Positions 1 to 12,309 of a stretch of 21,878 nucleotides of DNA are shown here, one piece after another; within the stretch, counting starts at the first letter, position 1, and each line of letters begins with the position of its first letter. Below the pieces are notes generated by a model. It saw nothing but the letters and a program-made list of their open reading frames with translations. It had not been told where the DNA came from and did not search any database. Source of the DNA: Smittium mucronatum (Eukaryota; Kickxellomycota; Harpellomycetes; Harpellales; Legeriomycetaceae); assembly GCA_001953115.1 (NCBI GenBank), contig LSSL01006832.1, positions 1 to 21,878 on the forward strand. Direction: 5' to 3'. The position numbers and the translations under genes were made by a program.

Positions 1-440
1 CTATATTATTATCAAAGTTTACATTTTTCTATTTCATAAGATTTCTTATTATTATGAAAAAGCTAAACCTAAAATACAAATATTTATGTAAGTTTTTATA
101 TTCCAAAGAGAAAGTACTTTTTAATACATGGAAATTTTTATTCATCAGAAATTCCTATTTTCACTTAAATTTTGGATTTTTATGATGCAATATTGTAAAA
201 AATTGTGTGATGTGACAAAATGTCTTTAAAGAAATATTTTGATTCTTTTAATGGAAATATTCTCATGTTATTTTTAGATTTAGGAACATAATTCCTTAAT
301 AAAAACCAATAAATTTGCATAAACCTATTTTCTGCTCTGTACACCAAAAACTTATAAAATAAGCTTAGAAATCACCAACCATTTTTTTCCCTAAAAAAAA
401 AAATATAATTAACCTATAAATTATTGACATTTTATTTAAA
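1..440. other. AT-rich stretch, nothing recognised
   Basis: I see only A+T-rich sequence with homopolymer runs. I found no open frame of note, RNA gene or repeat here. Confidence 0.6.
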
Positions 441-660
441 CCAATTTGGATTCACTTTTTTCCGATTTAAATTCACTTTTATTTTTATTGGGTGCACTTT
501 TTCGAATTCACTTTCACTTTTATTTTAATTGGGTGCACTGAGACCAAATTGGATTCATTTTCACTTTTATTTTAATTGTATGCACTATAACCAATCTTCA
601 TTTACTTATTTCGAATTCATTTTCACTTTTTTTATATTTGCTTTCACTTTTTCCGAATTT
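441..660. repeat. Diverged repeat cluster with a 25-bp core
   Basis: A 25-bp core of the form CACTTTTATTTTWATTG followed by GGTGCACT occurs three times, at 474-498, 515-539 and 562-586. The third copy has TATGCACT at its end instead of GGTGCACT. Start-to-start spacing is 41 and then 47 bp. Companion words also recur: CCAATTTGGATTCA at 441, CCAAATTGGATTCA at 544, and TTTCGAATTCA or a close variant near 500 and 609. The block is therefore a degenerate minisatellite or the eroded end of a repeat unit, and its last part (600-660) is the most diverged. An 88-codon frame at 529-795 runs through it. That frame is Phe/Tyr/Ile-rich and is a by-product of the T-rich repeat, not a gene. Confidence 0.8.
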
Positions 661-3159
661 GCCTTAAAAAGGGTCTTGTATATCCGTTTATCTTTTACTA
701 TTAAAATTATCTCATTAAACCCGATCCTTGCATTCACGGAGATATTGCTAAAATATATATATTTTTTTAAATTAATTTTTAATTTAATAAATTAATCCAC
801 CAAATTTAATAATTACATAAGCACGTAATAAATAAAAAACATCTTTAATTGTTATGTCTTATAAAAATGCATTTTGGAAAATTAAACTTCAAAAAATTAA
901 CCTTTAATTATTTATACTTAGATAACTTATTTTTTTTTATTTTATCAAAGAAATAATATTTTCCAAAGAATTAAACTATATGTCAGTGAATTTCAAAATT
1001 TAACAAAAAAATCATAAAAAACCCCATCTTGAAGATTTTTTTGATTTCTAAGCCTGATAATTAGGTATCAGAAAGAAAGTAATAATAATCCACATCAATT
1101 AATATCTTCATAAATTTAAACCCTCTAATAGAGATTTTATTATTTAATAGATTGAAAATGCCATTAAACCTGTCTATATATACATTTTAATGATATAAAG
1201 ATATATTGATTTTCAAAAAAAAATTCCAATAAAATATTTATAAATCACTAAATTTTATATTTGATTCACCTATATATTCGATTTCCTAAAAATAACTTTT
1301 TTTTTATCGTTCCTATTTGCATATATACAAAATAAATATAATCTATATCTATTTAATTTATATTTTATTATATTTTTTTAATGTATGATACTTTCAAAAA
1401 AATTAAGAAGGACTCAATTATCGGCAAAAAATCGTTGAATAATTTAAATAATTTTTAATTACAGAAAAATATTATTTTACTGAATTCGAAGTTTGAAAAT
1501 CTCCTAATCATAATTTAACCATTTCAAATTTTAATTAGAAAAAAATTTAGTAGACTTATAAAAAATTTAAAATCATATTGAAGTAAGCAAAATAAACTAT
1601 AGAAGTAAATTTGATTTCGGGAAGTACAAAAAAAAACAATTTAGTCGATTTTTTTTTTCATGATGAAAAAATTCAAATTTAAATAATCAGTATATAATAT
1701 TAGAAATTCGATTTTTTATATAACATAATAAAATCAAGACATATATAAAAGTATAATAGCGAATTATAAATATCTTTTTTTCTGAAATTCTTATTAATAC
1801 AGTTTAAAATATATTTTAGAAAAATTTAAAATTATTTATGCACGAAAACACGTGTATTTAAACAAAATATCTTCCATAATTTTTTTTTTTTTTTTGAATA
1901 AAACCCCTTGTATTTTCTGTATTAATACACATGACATAATTACTTTTTTTATTTGACGGATTTCATAAGTTATTTATGGACAAATTATTTTTATGAAAAG
2001 ATCATTTTATCTATAAATGTCATAAACCAACTCGATATTCAATACTATTTATGGTGATTTAAAGATTTATTCAATAGATTAAATATTTTTTATTCAACCA
2101 TAAAAAATTTTATGCCTGTAATACTAATTATGACTACCTTAGATTTTATTACGATTTTATATTATCTAAATTTGATATAATTAACCCTTTAAAATTTTCT
2201 GGTTAGGAAATTATCTAAATTTTATATTAAATTACAAGAATTCAGAGAAAACTCAATTTAGTAAATTCGGAATAATCTATCACTATAGAAATTATTAGAA
2301 CAGATATATACATAAAATATAAAATTGATTTTTTTGTGTATTTTTAAAGATTATTTAGTGATTTTATTATTGAAAATGAAATTTTGTATATGATTGCCTA
2401 ATTTTGTGTAAAAACACGTAAATTTTTTTTTGAATACTTTCAACATATTATCAATATTCAGTTTTTTAAATTCAAAAGATCCAATTTTTATGATTCATCT
2501 TTAATAAATATTATGAATATAGTATATAAAGCTCTTTGGTAAAATATAATTTATCTATGCATAAATATATCTTTTCTTTTAAATCACAAGAATTAACATA
2601 ATATTATTCGAAAATAATTACTAAAATTTTACGTAACCTAATACAAAATATAGGTCTGAGCTAAAAATTCAGAACTCAAAATTTATTTGTTAAATATTTA
2701 TATTTTTATATATTACAAATGGAATTTTTAAAGACTTTAGAGTGATTATTTAATAATCTTTCAAAAGTATATTCCTCCAAAAAAAATTATATCTGATCAT
2801 ATGATCTTATTTTAAAATTCTGATGTATACTATGTTAGTTATTAAATAATAATCGATATCAAATAAATTTGCATAACAAATATTAATCATATTGGGATCA
2901 AAAAATATTTTTATCATTATAAATAAATAGCAAAATGTTAAAACTAGTAACTGAATGTTATTTTTTTGATCAAAAATTTATCCGATTTTTATTTTAACCG
3001 TTGATAAATTATTTTTATTTAAAATGTATAGATTTTTTTGCGCAGTGTTAAAGAATTTCAGCAAATTAAAAAAAAAAAATTCCGAGTAAAAGATACTTTT
3101 TTTGTCAAAGTTTAAATTTTATACAATTTTAATTTTAATTTATTGATCAAGAACGAACA
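661..3159. other. AT-rich stretch, nothing recognised
   Basis: This is low-complexity A+T-rich sequence. The most marked element is a run of 16 T at 1880-1895. I saw no coding-like stretch, tRNA fold or clear repeat on either strand. Confidence 0.55.
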
Positions 3160-3321
3160 ATGATATTAAAAGGGGGCAGGATGGAGATTTTGCTCTTAAA
3201 TATATATAAGCCTTTTATGCCTTCAAAGGTTTTAAACTCGGTAAATGAAGCTTTTTTGGTTTTTTTTATTAGTAAACTATTAATTATTATATATTTCGTT
3301 GATTTTTCAAATATTTTTTAG
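3160..3321 (+). CDS. Small open frame, probably chance
   Basis: A 53-codon frame starts at an ATG just before the run AAAAGGGGGCAGGATGG, an unusually G-rich spot for this window. The product begins MILKGGRMEILLLNIYKPFM and ends in a hydrophobic stretch (about residues 30-53, many Phe, Leu and Ile) that could span a membrane. I do not recognise it. At this base composition a frame of this length is expected by chance, and hydrophobic tails follow from T-rich codons. It is listed because of the local base change and because another open frame follows 150 bp downstream. I consider it more likely not a gene. Confidence 0.1.
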   Translation: MILKGGRMEILLLNIYKPFMPSKVLNSVNEAFLVFFISKLLIIIYFVDFSNIF

Positions 3322-3473
3322 CTTTATTTATCCAGTATTGTATGTAATTATTTTTTTAAGCTATATTAATATATCTTTTTGGGATTTTTTTTATTCACTA
3401 GTTTAAATATTTTTATTTTTTATTTTTTATTTTTCTGATGAAAAAATTTTAATCTGGATATTGAAATATTTAG

Positions 3474-3728
3474 GAGAGACAAAGAGTTGATCAATTCAGG
3501 AACTTTCCCACATGGAATTTCTCCATAATTCATAGATTTTTTAGAGAGGTGGCTGGGAAAAGAAATAGCGATATTAGAACTATTATATTATTTACTGTTG
3601 AATTTTCTAGACTTCAATTTCATCCCTGCAGTAAAATCTCGATTATTTTTTTAATAAAAGTGATTTATAGGTTATTAATTGATTTATGGAAAAATAAATG
3701 GACATCAGATCTTTATTTTTCTGATTGA
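3474..3728 (+). pseudogene. Open frame without ATG, locally less AT-rich
   Basis: From the TAG at 3471 to the TGA at 3726 there are 84 uninterrupted codons with no ATG. The translation starts ERQRVDQFRNFPTWNFSIIH and includes REVAGKRNSD further on. Its first half has a mixed composition with Arg, Glu, Pro, Trp and Gly, unlike the Phe/Ile/Lys/Asn noise found elsewhere here. Local G+C is visibly higher from about 3470 to 3620. I recognise no family. About one open run of this length is expected by chance in the window, so this is either chance or a fragment of a dead coding region. An exon of a spliced gene is possible, but I cannot define convincing splice sites. Confidence 0.15.
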
Positions 3729-6700
3729 AAGTCAGATTAATATCAGATATTATTTGTATGCATTGAGCTGCTTTTGGATATGGAAAAATAGTTTTGGAAT
3801 ATTAATTATTTCTTTAACAATTTTTATAAGGAGCTATTATTGTACAATAATTTGATACAGTGTTTCTGTGTGTAATAACGAAGACCTGAAGAAATTCGAT
3901 ATGTTTTTTTGGAATAATTTTATTACATAATTTTCAATCTTGTTAAATACTATTTGGTCAAATTATTTCTACACTAATAAAAAAAAGTAAGTGAATTTTA
4001 GTTTTTTTATATATAAAAAAATTATTTACAGTAGTACACCGCTTATGAATATACATAACTTGAATTTCAATATTGAAAATGGTATTTTTGAGACTTAAAA
4101 ATATATATTATAATTTAATACATTCAATTGTAACTAAGATTACCAAAAAATATATATATTAAATTATTATCCCAATTAAACGAACATCTTTTTAATCTAG
4201 ATTTAATTTTTAAACTTAATCGAGAAGTTACTTTACTTGAAATTAAATTATTAGCTATATATTTATTATATCTTATAACCACTTTTAATATTTAAGCACA
4301 GTTTTTAAATGATATTCGGTTATTAATTTAATATTAATAGCATGAATTATTTTATGATAGAACTTTTACCAAAATTACCTTTTTATCTAATAACAGTTTT
4401 AAATTTTTCAACATTAGCCTAAAATATTTGTTTTTTTTATAAAATAAAAATAAAAACAAGGCCTTAATAAAATAATTTTAAAGAATACGTGGTTAAATCT
4501 AATCATAAAAAATAAATTTATATAAATTCATAGATAAATAATCAGTATAAATTCAAAGTTTATTTTAAATAGTTGTCAGTAAACTTTTTGGAAGTTAATT
4601 ATTTTCACGGATTGAATTTTATAACATTTTTAATCGAAAAAAAGAGTTTAAATGGGGAGAAATTATAGAATCTGATTCTAAATTAATTTAAAAAAAATGC
4701 TTATATTCCGAATACTCAATATCTCATAGAACTATTTTAACCAAATTTTTATAATTTTTTCGCTTTACTATTTCGTGTAAATCTAAATCTTGATAAAAAA
4801 AAATTATTTAAAGAAAATATTTTCTTGTATTACCGGTTTATGTTCTGGAAAAATAATAACAATAATTTTAGTGGAAAAAGTGTTAAATGAAAAAAATGAT
4901 GAAAAGTTATAAATCAAATCTAAATTAAATTAATCTTAGATTATTTCATGATTTGTGAAAACTAATATAGGAAAAAAATAAATATCTTAATATAATTTTT
5001 AGTTAAATATTAGTTTTTCATTACTATTAATTCCATAAACATAATTGGTTGACTATAAGGTCCTTTAAAAATAAATAATCTTGAAACTTATGTTTTTTGG
5101 TTATGATTAATGACAGCAAAAAATTTTATCTTTCCTTTAAATTTTTGTATCGGCTGTTATCAGGTTTAGAATATAGTTAACTTAAATCATTCTTAAATCT
5201 CTCTATACAAGATGATTTCTAAAAAAAAATTTAATTGATTTATTCAAATTAAAAATTAAAATTTTACCATAAGATCAAATCATCTCGTTGATAAAATATG
5301 GCAAAATTATTTATTTATTTTATATTTTCTTGCAGGATTACAATAGGTATTGAAAATTTCAGGCATATATATTTAGCAGTGTGAAAAATTTTTTATAATT
5401 ATTTTATCTAAAAATCTGAATTTTTTTGGTAATATAAGGCATTATAAGGTTCTAATTTATATTTTCAAGCTTTTTAGAACCTAATATATAGATATATAAC
5501 AAAAACTGTAGAATTATCTGTTATTTTTTCTACTTTTAGGCGCACAATATACCTTTGATTTTTGAAACTGTATTTTTTATTAATTTTCTATAAGATAATT
5601 TGAATATCTTTGGTTTAGAAACGAAATTTGTTTTATCTTCATTTCTGTGCTGGTTAATAAAGTAAATTTCTTGAAACTGATAGAAATATTTATGATTTCA
5701 TAATATAGATACTTAAATTTGGCCACTTTTTCACATATTTTTTCGTGATATTTTTTTAAGAATACAGGTTTTAGTCTTTGTTCAGCTTAGAATCGCTAAT
5801 TTCAGCAAAGCTTTACCAAATAAGCTAAAAAAATAAGATTGATTTTTTAATTTTCTCTTGGATATTTTAGGATTTGAACTCAAAAATTACAAAACTGCAA
5901 CCCTTATAACCGCAAATATTAATTAGCACAGAATCACGAGTTTTTTTTTGGAATAATAATTACTCCAATCAGATTCAGCAGATAATTTTATAAAAAAAAA
6001 TTATGGACATTAACTTATTTTTTTTATTGTTATTTGAAACTCCGAATTTATTTTTGAATATTATAACCAAATTAGTAAATTGATTATCATTAATAATTAT
6101 TAAACCTTTAGTATTCGAGTTAATTTTCTATTGCTTGATAATTCGGTATAATCAAATATGATACTTTAATGATAATTTTAAACTTTTTTTACAAATAAAA
6201 TAATTAGTAATATGTAAATATAATTCTTTATATATTTATCTAACAGCGCAGAATAATTATATTACAGCGATTTAATTTTTTTTTTAAAGATTCGTGGAAC
6301 TGAAAATCAGTTTCTAAACATGAAATAATCAATAATCTAGAAATGTGAGGTAGGGGGATTTCTGTGCATCCTTATTATAATTCATAAAGGTAATCATTAG
6401 CTTACAAAAAAAAAATTGATAGGCCTATAACAAAAGTATATATAATCATATCATATAAAATTTTATCATTAATCATTTTCACGATTATTTATAGAGAAAT
6501 GCATTCAAATTTATCATATTTTTTTATGTATTGAAAAATTTTTAATTCAAAGTTGTCAACATTCAATAATTTAGTAATTTATTGATAAAACTCTATTTAA
6601 TTAGCAAAATTTCCTTTTAATAAATATTTCCAAAAAATTAACTAAAGTTAAATATTTAACCAAATATTAATAATAATTATTGAAAGATTTAAATTAAGAA

Positions 6701-9700
6701 AGATCATATGAGCTATTTTAACTTGAGAGCATTTAGAAATAATATCAAATTTTATTTTATTTCTAATTTTTCTTCTGTATCAATGTCATATTTTATTCAA
6801 AGCTTAGAAATCTAAAAAAAATATTGATTTATTATCTTTCAAATAATCTTATTATTTCTGTATACAAACTACTTTTTTATAATTTGTGTATTATTTTTTA
6901 TAGAATTGATTTTTAAATCCTCACTTTAATGTGTTACAGGTGATAAATTAATATATAAAAATAAATATACAATATTGATTAGTATTTTTGTGTTAAACAG
7001 ACTTTTTTCTGCAAGAGAATATTTTTATTATAAAATATTTTAAATAAAAAAAAAAATTAAATATAAGGTATTAATTTTTCAATGTTCGTGTAAAAAATTA
7101 CTAATGTAAGTCAAAAGACAGTTTTTATAACCTTTTTTTCATTTTATATTTCATTCTATGAAAGTATTAGAATTATTATTAGATTAATTTAAATTAAATT
7201 TCAATAATATTATTTTAAACCTTTTATAATATATTTAGACTTTTATTAATTGATTTTTTTGTTTAGATTTTTAGAAAAAGTTGAATTATAAGGTACATAA
7301 TTTAAAAAAAAACTATATACTCCTCTTGAAGCTAATAATTTATTAATTTATTATATTGATTTAGGTAATATTTTTCTACTCTTAATATATCTTTATATGG
7401 TTCACCAATATTCAATACATAATGTTCGATAAAAGTTGAATTTTTTTTTTTTTAGTTGTTATAATAAATTAATTTTTTAAATATAACCTTTTTATTTTAA
7501 ATTTTTAGGGTCGAGGTGGCTTTTATACCATTTTTAAGAAAAGATAATTCATAAAAACTTACGTATTTTTTTTTCTAACTTTAAATCAATTATTAATCAA
7601 AAATTAAGTCAGTCTGTAAAATTTAATCGTTTTTTATTTCTCAGACCTTTATTTGAGCTTATAGTTTGAAATTTAATATGTACAAATCATTTTTAATAAA
7701 GCTTTTTAAAAATAAATACAAAGATATTCTCGGATAATTTAGAAATTTTTCAGATATAATTGAATATTATTCTACCCTTTTCATCAAATCAGCACTTTAT
7801 ATTCATAATCTTATAATCAGGCCTTTCCAAAATTTAAATGATTATATAATATTCTCATTTAGTATTTTGGTTATGTATTTTCAGTTTTTTTTTTATTGAA
7901 GGTGCTGTTGGAATTTGAAACAAATTAAACTGAAGTATAATTTTAATTTTAAGGTATAATAGATATTTTTCCCGAAATTTTTACTTTATATAGATATATT
8001 TTTTCATCTAAAAATTTTATTTTATACAGAGAGGATAGTTTAAAGATCAATAGCTAGTATTTATAAATAATGAATCGTGATAATTTAAATATTTAAAGTC
8101 GTTATATTATCCCAGATATTTGATTAACTTATTGTTTAATTTAAAATTTCATAACTTTAGCCTTTGGGAGCAGCATTTATTATATGCTTAAACCCTCATT
8201 TTTCCATCAAAGATGGATTTTTTTCACAATAAATAATTTCATTTTTTTTATTTTCATTCAGAGCTTACTATCATTTCTACGAAATATCATATTTTCTTCA
8301 ATATTATTAATTCCGTTTAATTAAAATTTATGAGTACTTTAGATTTTACTATAAATTATAATGAATATTTTATTATATTTTGACGATTTTTAATAATAAA
8401 ATACATAATAATATACTTTTTTTATGGTTTTCCTAGTAAAAATACTTATTCCGGGACAATACTATTAAATTGAAAGATCTTTATTATGCAAAAAATAATT
8501 TTATGTGTGAATATTAAAGTAATTTTGATAAAGTTAAAAAAATAATTAAACTCATATATTAATCATCTGGATTTCGCATAAGATAATTTGTGTTTTTATT
8601 TTTTTTATCCTCAATCAAACTTCAAGAATTTATTGAATAAAAAATTAAAATTGATTTTTTTTCATATCGCAATTATTTCTATAAAAAATTTATAAAAAAA
8701 AATTAATTTGGGATATAATTATGGTTCTCTAGAAATAATTATAATTGGTTTTATATGATGGAGAAAAAATATCTTAATTCAAGAAAATAATTATAAGCAT
8801 CAGCAAAAAACAATGTTTCTCTTAATTATTCATTAAAAATTTTAATTAGTAACCAATTGTTAAATCATATTGACTTACTAGTTTGATAATCCCAAAAAAT
8901 TTACAAAAATTATTCCGATCATGCCACCTTTTTAATTGATCCAGGTTAAATTAAAATTTTACTATATTCTGAGTCTTTTGATGAAATCCCAAGTTTTAGG
9001 CATTTTTGTTATTACTTTAAAATTTCATTTTCAATTTAAGAGCTTTATTTTAACAGTATTACTTTTTTTACTCCTCTTTTCATAAAAATATTATTTTTTT
9101 GGCATAATTTAAAACAAAAGATTTTAAATTTTATTAATTATAAATTTTTAACTATGTGAACTCAAAATTGTGTTTTTTCATGGAGAAAGGGTGTATTTTT
9201 ACAGATTCTTATAGGTTTTTTAGTTGTCATATATGTATTAGTTCGATTTTAACGACGCATAATTGCATTATTAAGAAAAATTGTCACCTTTATAAAAAAT
9301 TAGTATTTTATTTTCAGATACGTGTTATTAAATGGTTCTAGGTATTACTTTTTTTAGATAAATTTTTTGGCTTTTCCAGAAAAATTAATACGTTTTTTGT
9401 ACAATACGTCCTATTTTTTTTTTATAAAAATGATTTATGAATATTTTTTCACTTAGACAAATAAAATAAATGTGTAATACTCACACATTTAGACTGATCA
9501 TTTTTTTAAGAGATCAAAAAAAATACAGACAAAAATTTATATGAAAAAAATACTAATTAAGAAATATGATTTTCATATGTAGAAAACGAATTATAAATCA
9601 CAACTAGGAATAATTACAAGGAGAAAATATTATTTAATCTAAGAAATGTTTGGGATTTATAAAAAAAATGTGAGATAATTTTAATCAGATAACATTATAT

Positions 9701-10305
9701 CCTTTAGATTTAGATTTTTTAAAATATTTCCTCTTTATATTTTCGGACTTTATATATTAATCAATTTTTTAATTAATAAAAGTATAAAAAAACAATTATT
9801 TCCCTAAGTATATAATGAGCTTAATCAAATAAAATTTCAATTGTTCTAAAAAAAAAAATCTTTCCTCTAACTATGAAATTTGATGTCTACAATCATTTAA
9901 TATTATGTGTCCAAAAAATAAAATACAATATTTTATAAAATGAAACAATATTTCCCTAATTACGCAATTTAATATTCTTAAAAATGAAACAAACTATTAA
10001 TATGGTGAAAATAAATTTAAATTTATAACAAATATTTGAAAAAATTAATGAAAAAATTAATGAAAAATTACAAATCCAATAAAAATAATATATTAATTTA
10101 ACTCAAAAAATCTATAGATTTTATATATATTCGAGCGAAATTTAGGGATATCCTACTCATCTTTTGGCGAAGATAAAATGGGTTTTATTTTTTGGAACTT
10201 AGCATTTCTAATCACCTCACCTCTATTCGTACAATATACATAAATATTTGTGTCTAAATAGCTTTACTGAACCCACAGATACATTTTACGGAGGAAATGT
10301 GTTAT
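3729..10305. other. 6.5 kb of AT-rich sequence, nothing recognised
   Basis: I read this stretch for coding-like runs, tRNA arms and repeats and found nothing I can support. It holds many homopolymers, for example 13 T at 7441-7453, and small local duplications such as a doubled AAAAAATTAATG near 10041-10064. A 61-codon ATG frame at 9156-9341 has a composition typical of random AT-rich translation and is not annotated as a gene. From about 10130 the sequence becomes slightly less AT-rich as the SINE-like unit approaches. Confidence 0.5.
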
Positions 10306-10490
10306 TTTACTCTATCTAATGGTTATGCATTTTGATGACATGCCCGGGGTTCAAACCCCGCACCTTCTAGCTTAGGTGTCACACATTATACCAAAAGTCC
10401 ACAATTTCAAGTCGATGCTTGAAGTTGAGCTAGACACTTATACCTGACATGACACTCTAGATGTAAAATCCAATCAACCAACCAATTTGA
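10306..10490 (+). mobile_element. tRNA-derived SINE-like unit
   Basis: The most G+C-rich word in this part of the window, CGGGGTTCAAACCCCG (10345-10360), is a tRNA T-arm-like hairpin. It contains GGTTCAAACCC (10348-10358), which fits the Pol III B-box consensus GGTTCGANNCC with A for G. About 30 bp upstream, CTAATGGTTATGC (10317-10329) resembles an eroded A box of the AGTGGTTAGC type. No 7-bp acceptor stem pairs across the unit, so it is not an intact tRNA gene. A 3' body of about 110 bp, unlike tRNA, follows and ends in a short CAATCAACCAACCA tail (10471-10484). Head, body and short repeat tail are the layout of a tRNA-derived SINE. SINEs need a LINE partner to move, and a possible LINE remnant lies at 18374. 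A decayed tRNA pseudogene is the alternative. Both borders are approximate. Confidence 0.5.
10345..10360 (+). promoter_or_regulatory. Internal Pol III B-box-like site in a T-arm hairpin
   Basis: GGTTCAAACCC at 10348-10358 matches the B-box pattern that TFIIIC binds in tRNA genes and SINEs. The surrounding 16 bases form a 7-bp self-complementary hairpin around CA. Pairing as a standard T arm with a 7-nt loop gives only part of the stem, consistent with decay. Confidence 0.5.
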
Positions 10491-10739
10491 AGAATTTCAT
10501 TTAGGTCTATATTACTTGTTATACATTTATATTGAGACTTCAATGCTAAAAAAACAAAATAATCTGATTGTGCTCCTTGATTAGCTACCAGTATGACTGA
10601 TATTTTTCTTTTTTTAAGTATAGGAATATCATGTTCTCGAACTATTAAATCTGATATCTATTAGATTTATCATGTTATAATATCCACTCCTAATGGTGTG
10701 TTATTTTTCTCTAAGGATCATAAAATCTTATTAAATATT

Positions 10740-12260
10740 AATTTTTTCTTATTTTAAAGTATCATTCTGAAAAAATTATACGCCACAATGTCTTTATATT
10801 CTATCTAAAACTCTAAGAGACATGAAATGGGGTTTTGTTTAATTTTATAAAGAGTTTTATTATTTGATGAACTCCTCGCCTTTATTTATGAAGTACTATT
10901 ATCAAAGATTTATTTTTCTGCTAAAAAAGTTTTTTAAATCCCCGATTTGATGTATTCCTATCTTTTTTAGTGATCCTGCGACTAACAGCCTCCAGTATAA
11001 TTTGACCTTGAGTTGATTTAATATGAGATCAAAAATTCTACCATATTTAATAAATGAATAAAGATTGTTCAATATACCTGTATCCAGTCTAAAGAATTAT
11101 TTTTTTAATTGAAATATCCAATTTTCTTTATAATCCCAAAATAGTCGGATTATATGAAAAATTTTTAGAATTTTTTTATAATTTTAGAAAAAAATAGTTT
11201 TTTGTTTTCATCGGTTATACTATAAGTTAAAAAATAATATATACCTCATATATTTAATTTAAAATACTTGAGGTAAATATTTGGCTGAAATAGAATTTGA
11301 TAATAATTATTATAAAAAGCCTAACTGAATATATTCATAGCTGGATTTATTTCTGTATCACGTTTAATAAGAGAGAAAATTTCTAAATCCAAAATTTATG
11401 AGTCCTTTTTTTTTATGAAACGACACTAAACCTCTATAATTAAATTTCCGATTTTTATTTTCTAGGATGGAGAATTTTCTTATTTTATAGCAAAAACCGG
11501 TGTATTCGCTTTCAATAAAACTTTTTGCGCCACTAAGGAGTTCATATTTTCAATATATACACATAGATGTAAAAAATAGCATTAAATCTAAATATATACA
11601 CGCTTTTATACTATTATGAGTTACTAAATCACATATTTTGATTCACCAAGGTCCATCTTATTTTAACCGGCTAAACACCTGTTAAATCTAAACAGTTTCA
11701 TTATATTGTGGGGGCCGTCTAAAGTCTTTATCCAAATTCTTTTTAAGTTTCAAATAAAAATGACCTATTATAAATCTTATTTTAAATTCATAATTTTGAA
11801 TTATTATTCAGCTGATGTTTATGCAGTATTGGGTAAAAATTGAATAGAGTTTATCTTAGACCTAATATCTGTTCTAGAATATCTTTTAATACACTTTCTG
11901 ATATTATCAACAGTTTATGGAAGATTACTCCCTAGATTTTCTTGGTGTAAAATAAGATTTTTTCACCAAATTATAACGCAATAGTTATTTCTTCACCATT
12001 ATATCTAGTCCGAATGCAATAAAACTTTAATTATCTTCTTGAATTTTGATTTAATCTTCACTATCTGTAGTTTAAAATATCCCCAGTGTGATATAGGCGT
12101 CCAAAATATGCCCCAAGAATAGTTACTAAAATTTGGGGGAAAATCCTGATTTGAAATCTCTGAAAATAATTAGTGGTTTTTTCATGGATACAACTGATTA
12201 ATAAAGTATGTTAGGTTTTTTTCTGTAAGATTTTCTTGTGGAAGAATCGATTTCCATCAC
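10740..12260 (-). pseudogene. Eroded coding-like region, possibly Ty3/gypsy-type
   Basis: On the minus strand several short stretches look protein-like between stops. Reading downwards: KPLIIFRDFKSGF, then LFLGHILDAYITLGIF (12122-12075) followed by TTDSED, then SESVLKDILEQILGL near 11890-11855, then QKVLLKANTPVFAI (11525-11484). In Ty3/gypsy polyproteins the order FLGH...GI, then FLGL, then a Leu-rich stretch ending APVLA is characteristic of the end of reverse transcriptase and the start of RNase H, and the same order is seen here. Against this, the distances are about twice those expected, the YxDD motif is not visible, and many stops intervene. The call is an inference from short matches. 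Another decayed element, or chance, is quite possible. Confidence 0.2.
10902..11096 (-). pseudogene. 64-codon open run without ATG, unidentified
   Basis: Between a TAA (11099-11097) and a TGA (10904-10902) on the minus strand there are 64 codons without a stop. The translation starts FFRLDTGILNNLYSFIKYGR and later contains LYWRLLVAGSLKKIGIHQIG. It has no ATG. The composition (Gly, Arg, Leu, Val, Trp) is more protein-like than most of the window, and coding-like words continue in the same frame past the stops, for example INKGEEFIK. I recognise no family. It sits downstream of the possible gypsy fragments, where RNase H or integrase would lie, but no HHCC or DDE motif is visible. It could be chance. 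Confidence 0.18.
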
Positions 12261-12309
12261 TTTAAATTATGTAATACATAATTTTCTAGTTCAAAAAAAA
12301 AAAAGCTAT

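Noticed and set aside
529..795. 88-codon ATG frame
   Set aside because: It runs through the T-rich repeat at 441-660 and translates to Phe/Tyr/Ile-rich noise. No domain is visible and its length is expected by chance.
9156..9341. 61-codon ATG frame
   Set aside because: Composition and length fit random AT-rich sequence. There is no motif and no local base change.
10306..10380. Functional tRNA gene
   Set aside because: The T-arm is good, but no acceptor stem pairs across the unit, the 7-nt-loop T stem is incomplete, and no clear anticodon arm is seen.
11640..11700. GPW-like word (RLK, stop, DGPW) as a retroviral integrase GPY/F motif on the minus strand
   Set aside because: Only a few residues match, stops flank it, and it lies between other fragments in the wrong order for a gypsy polyprotein.
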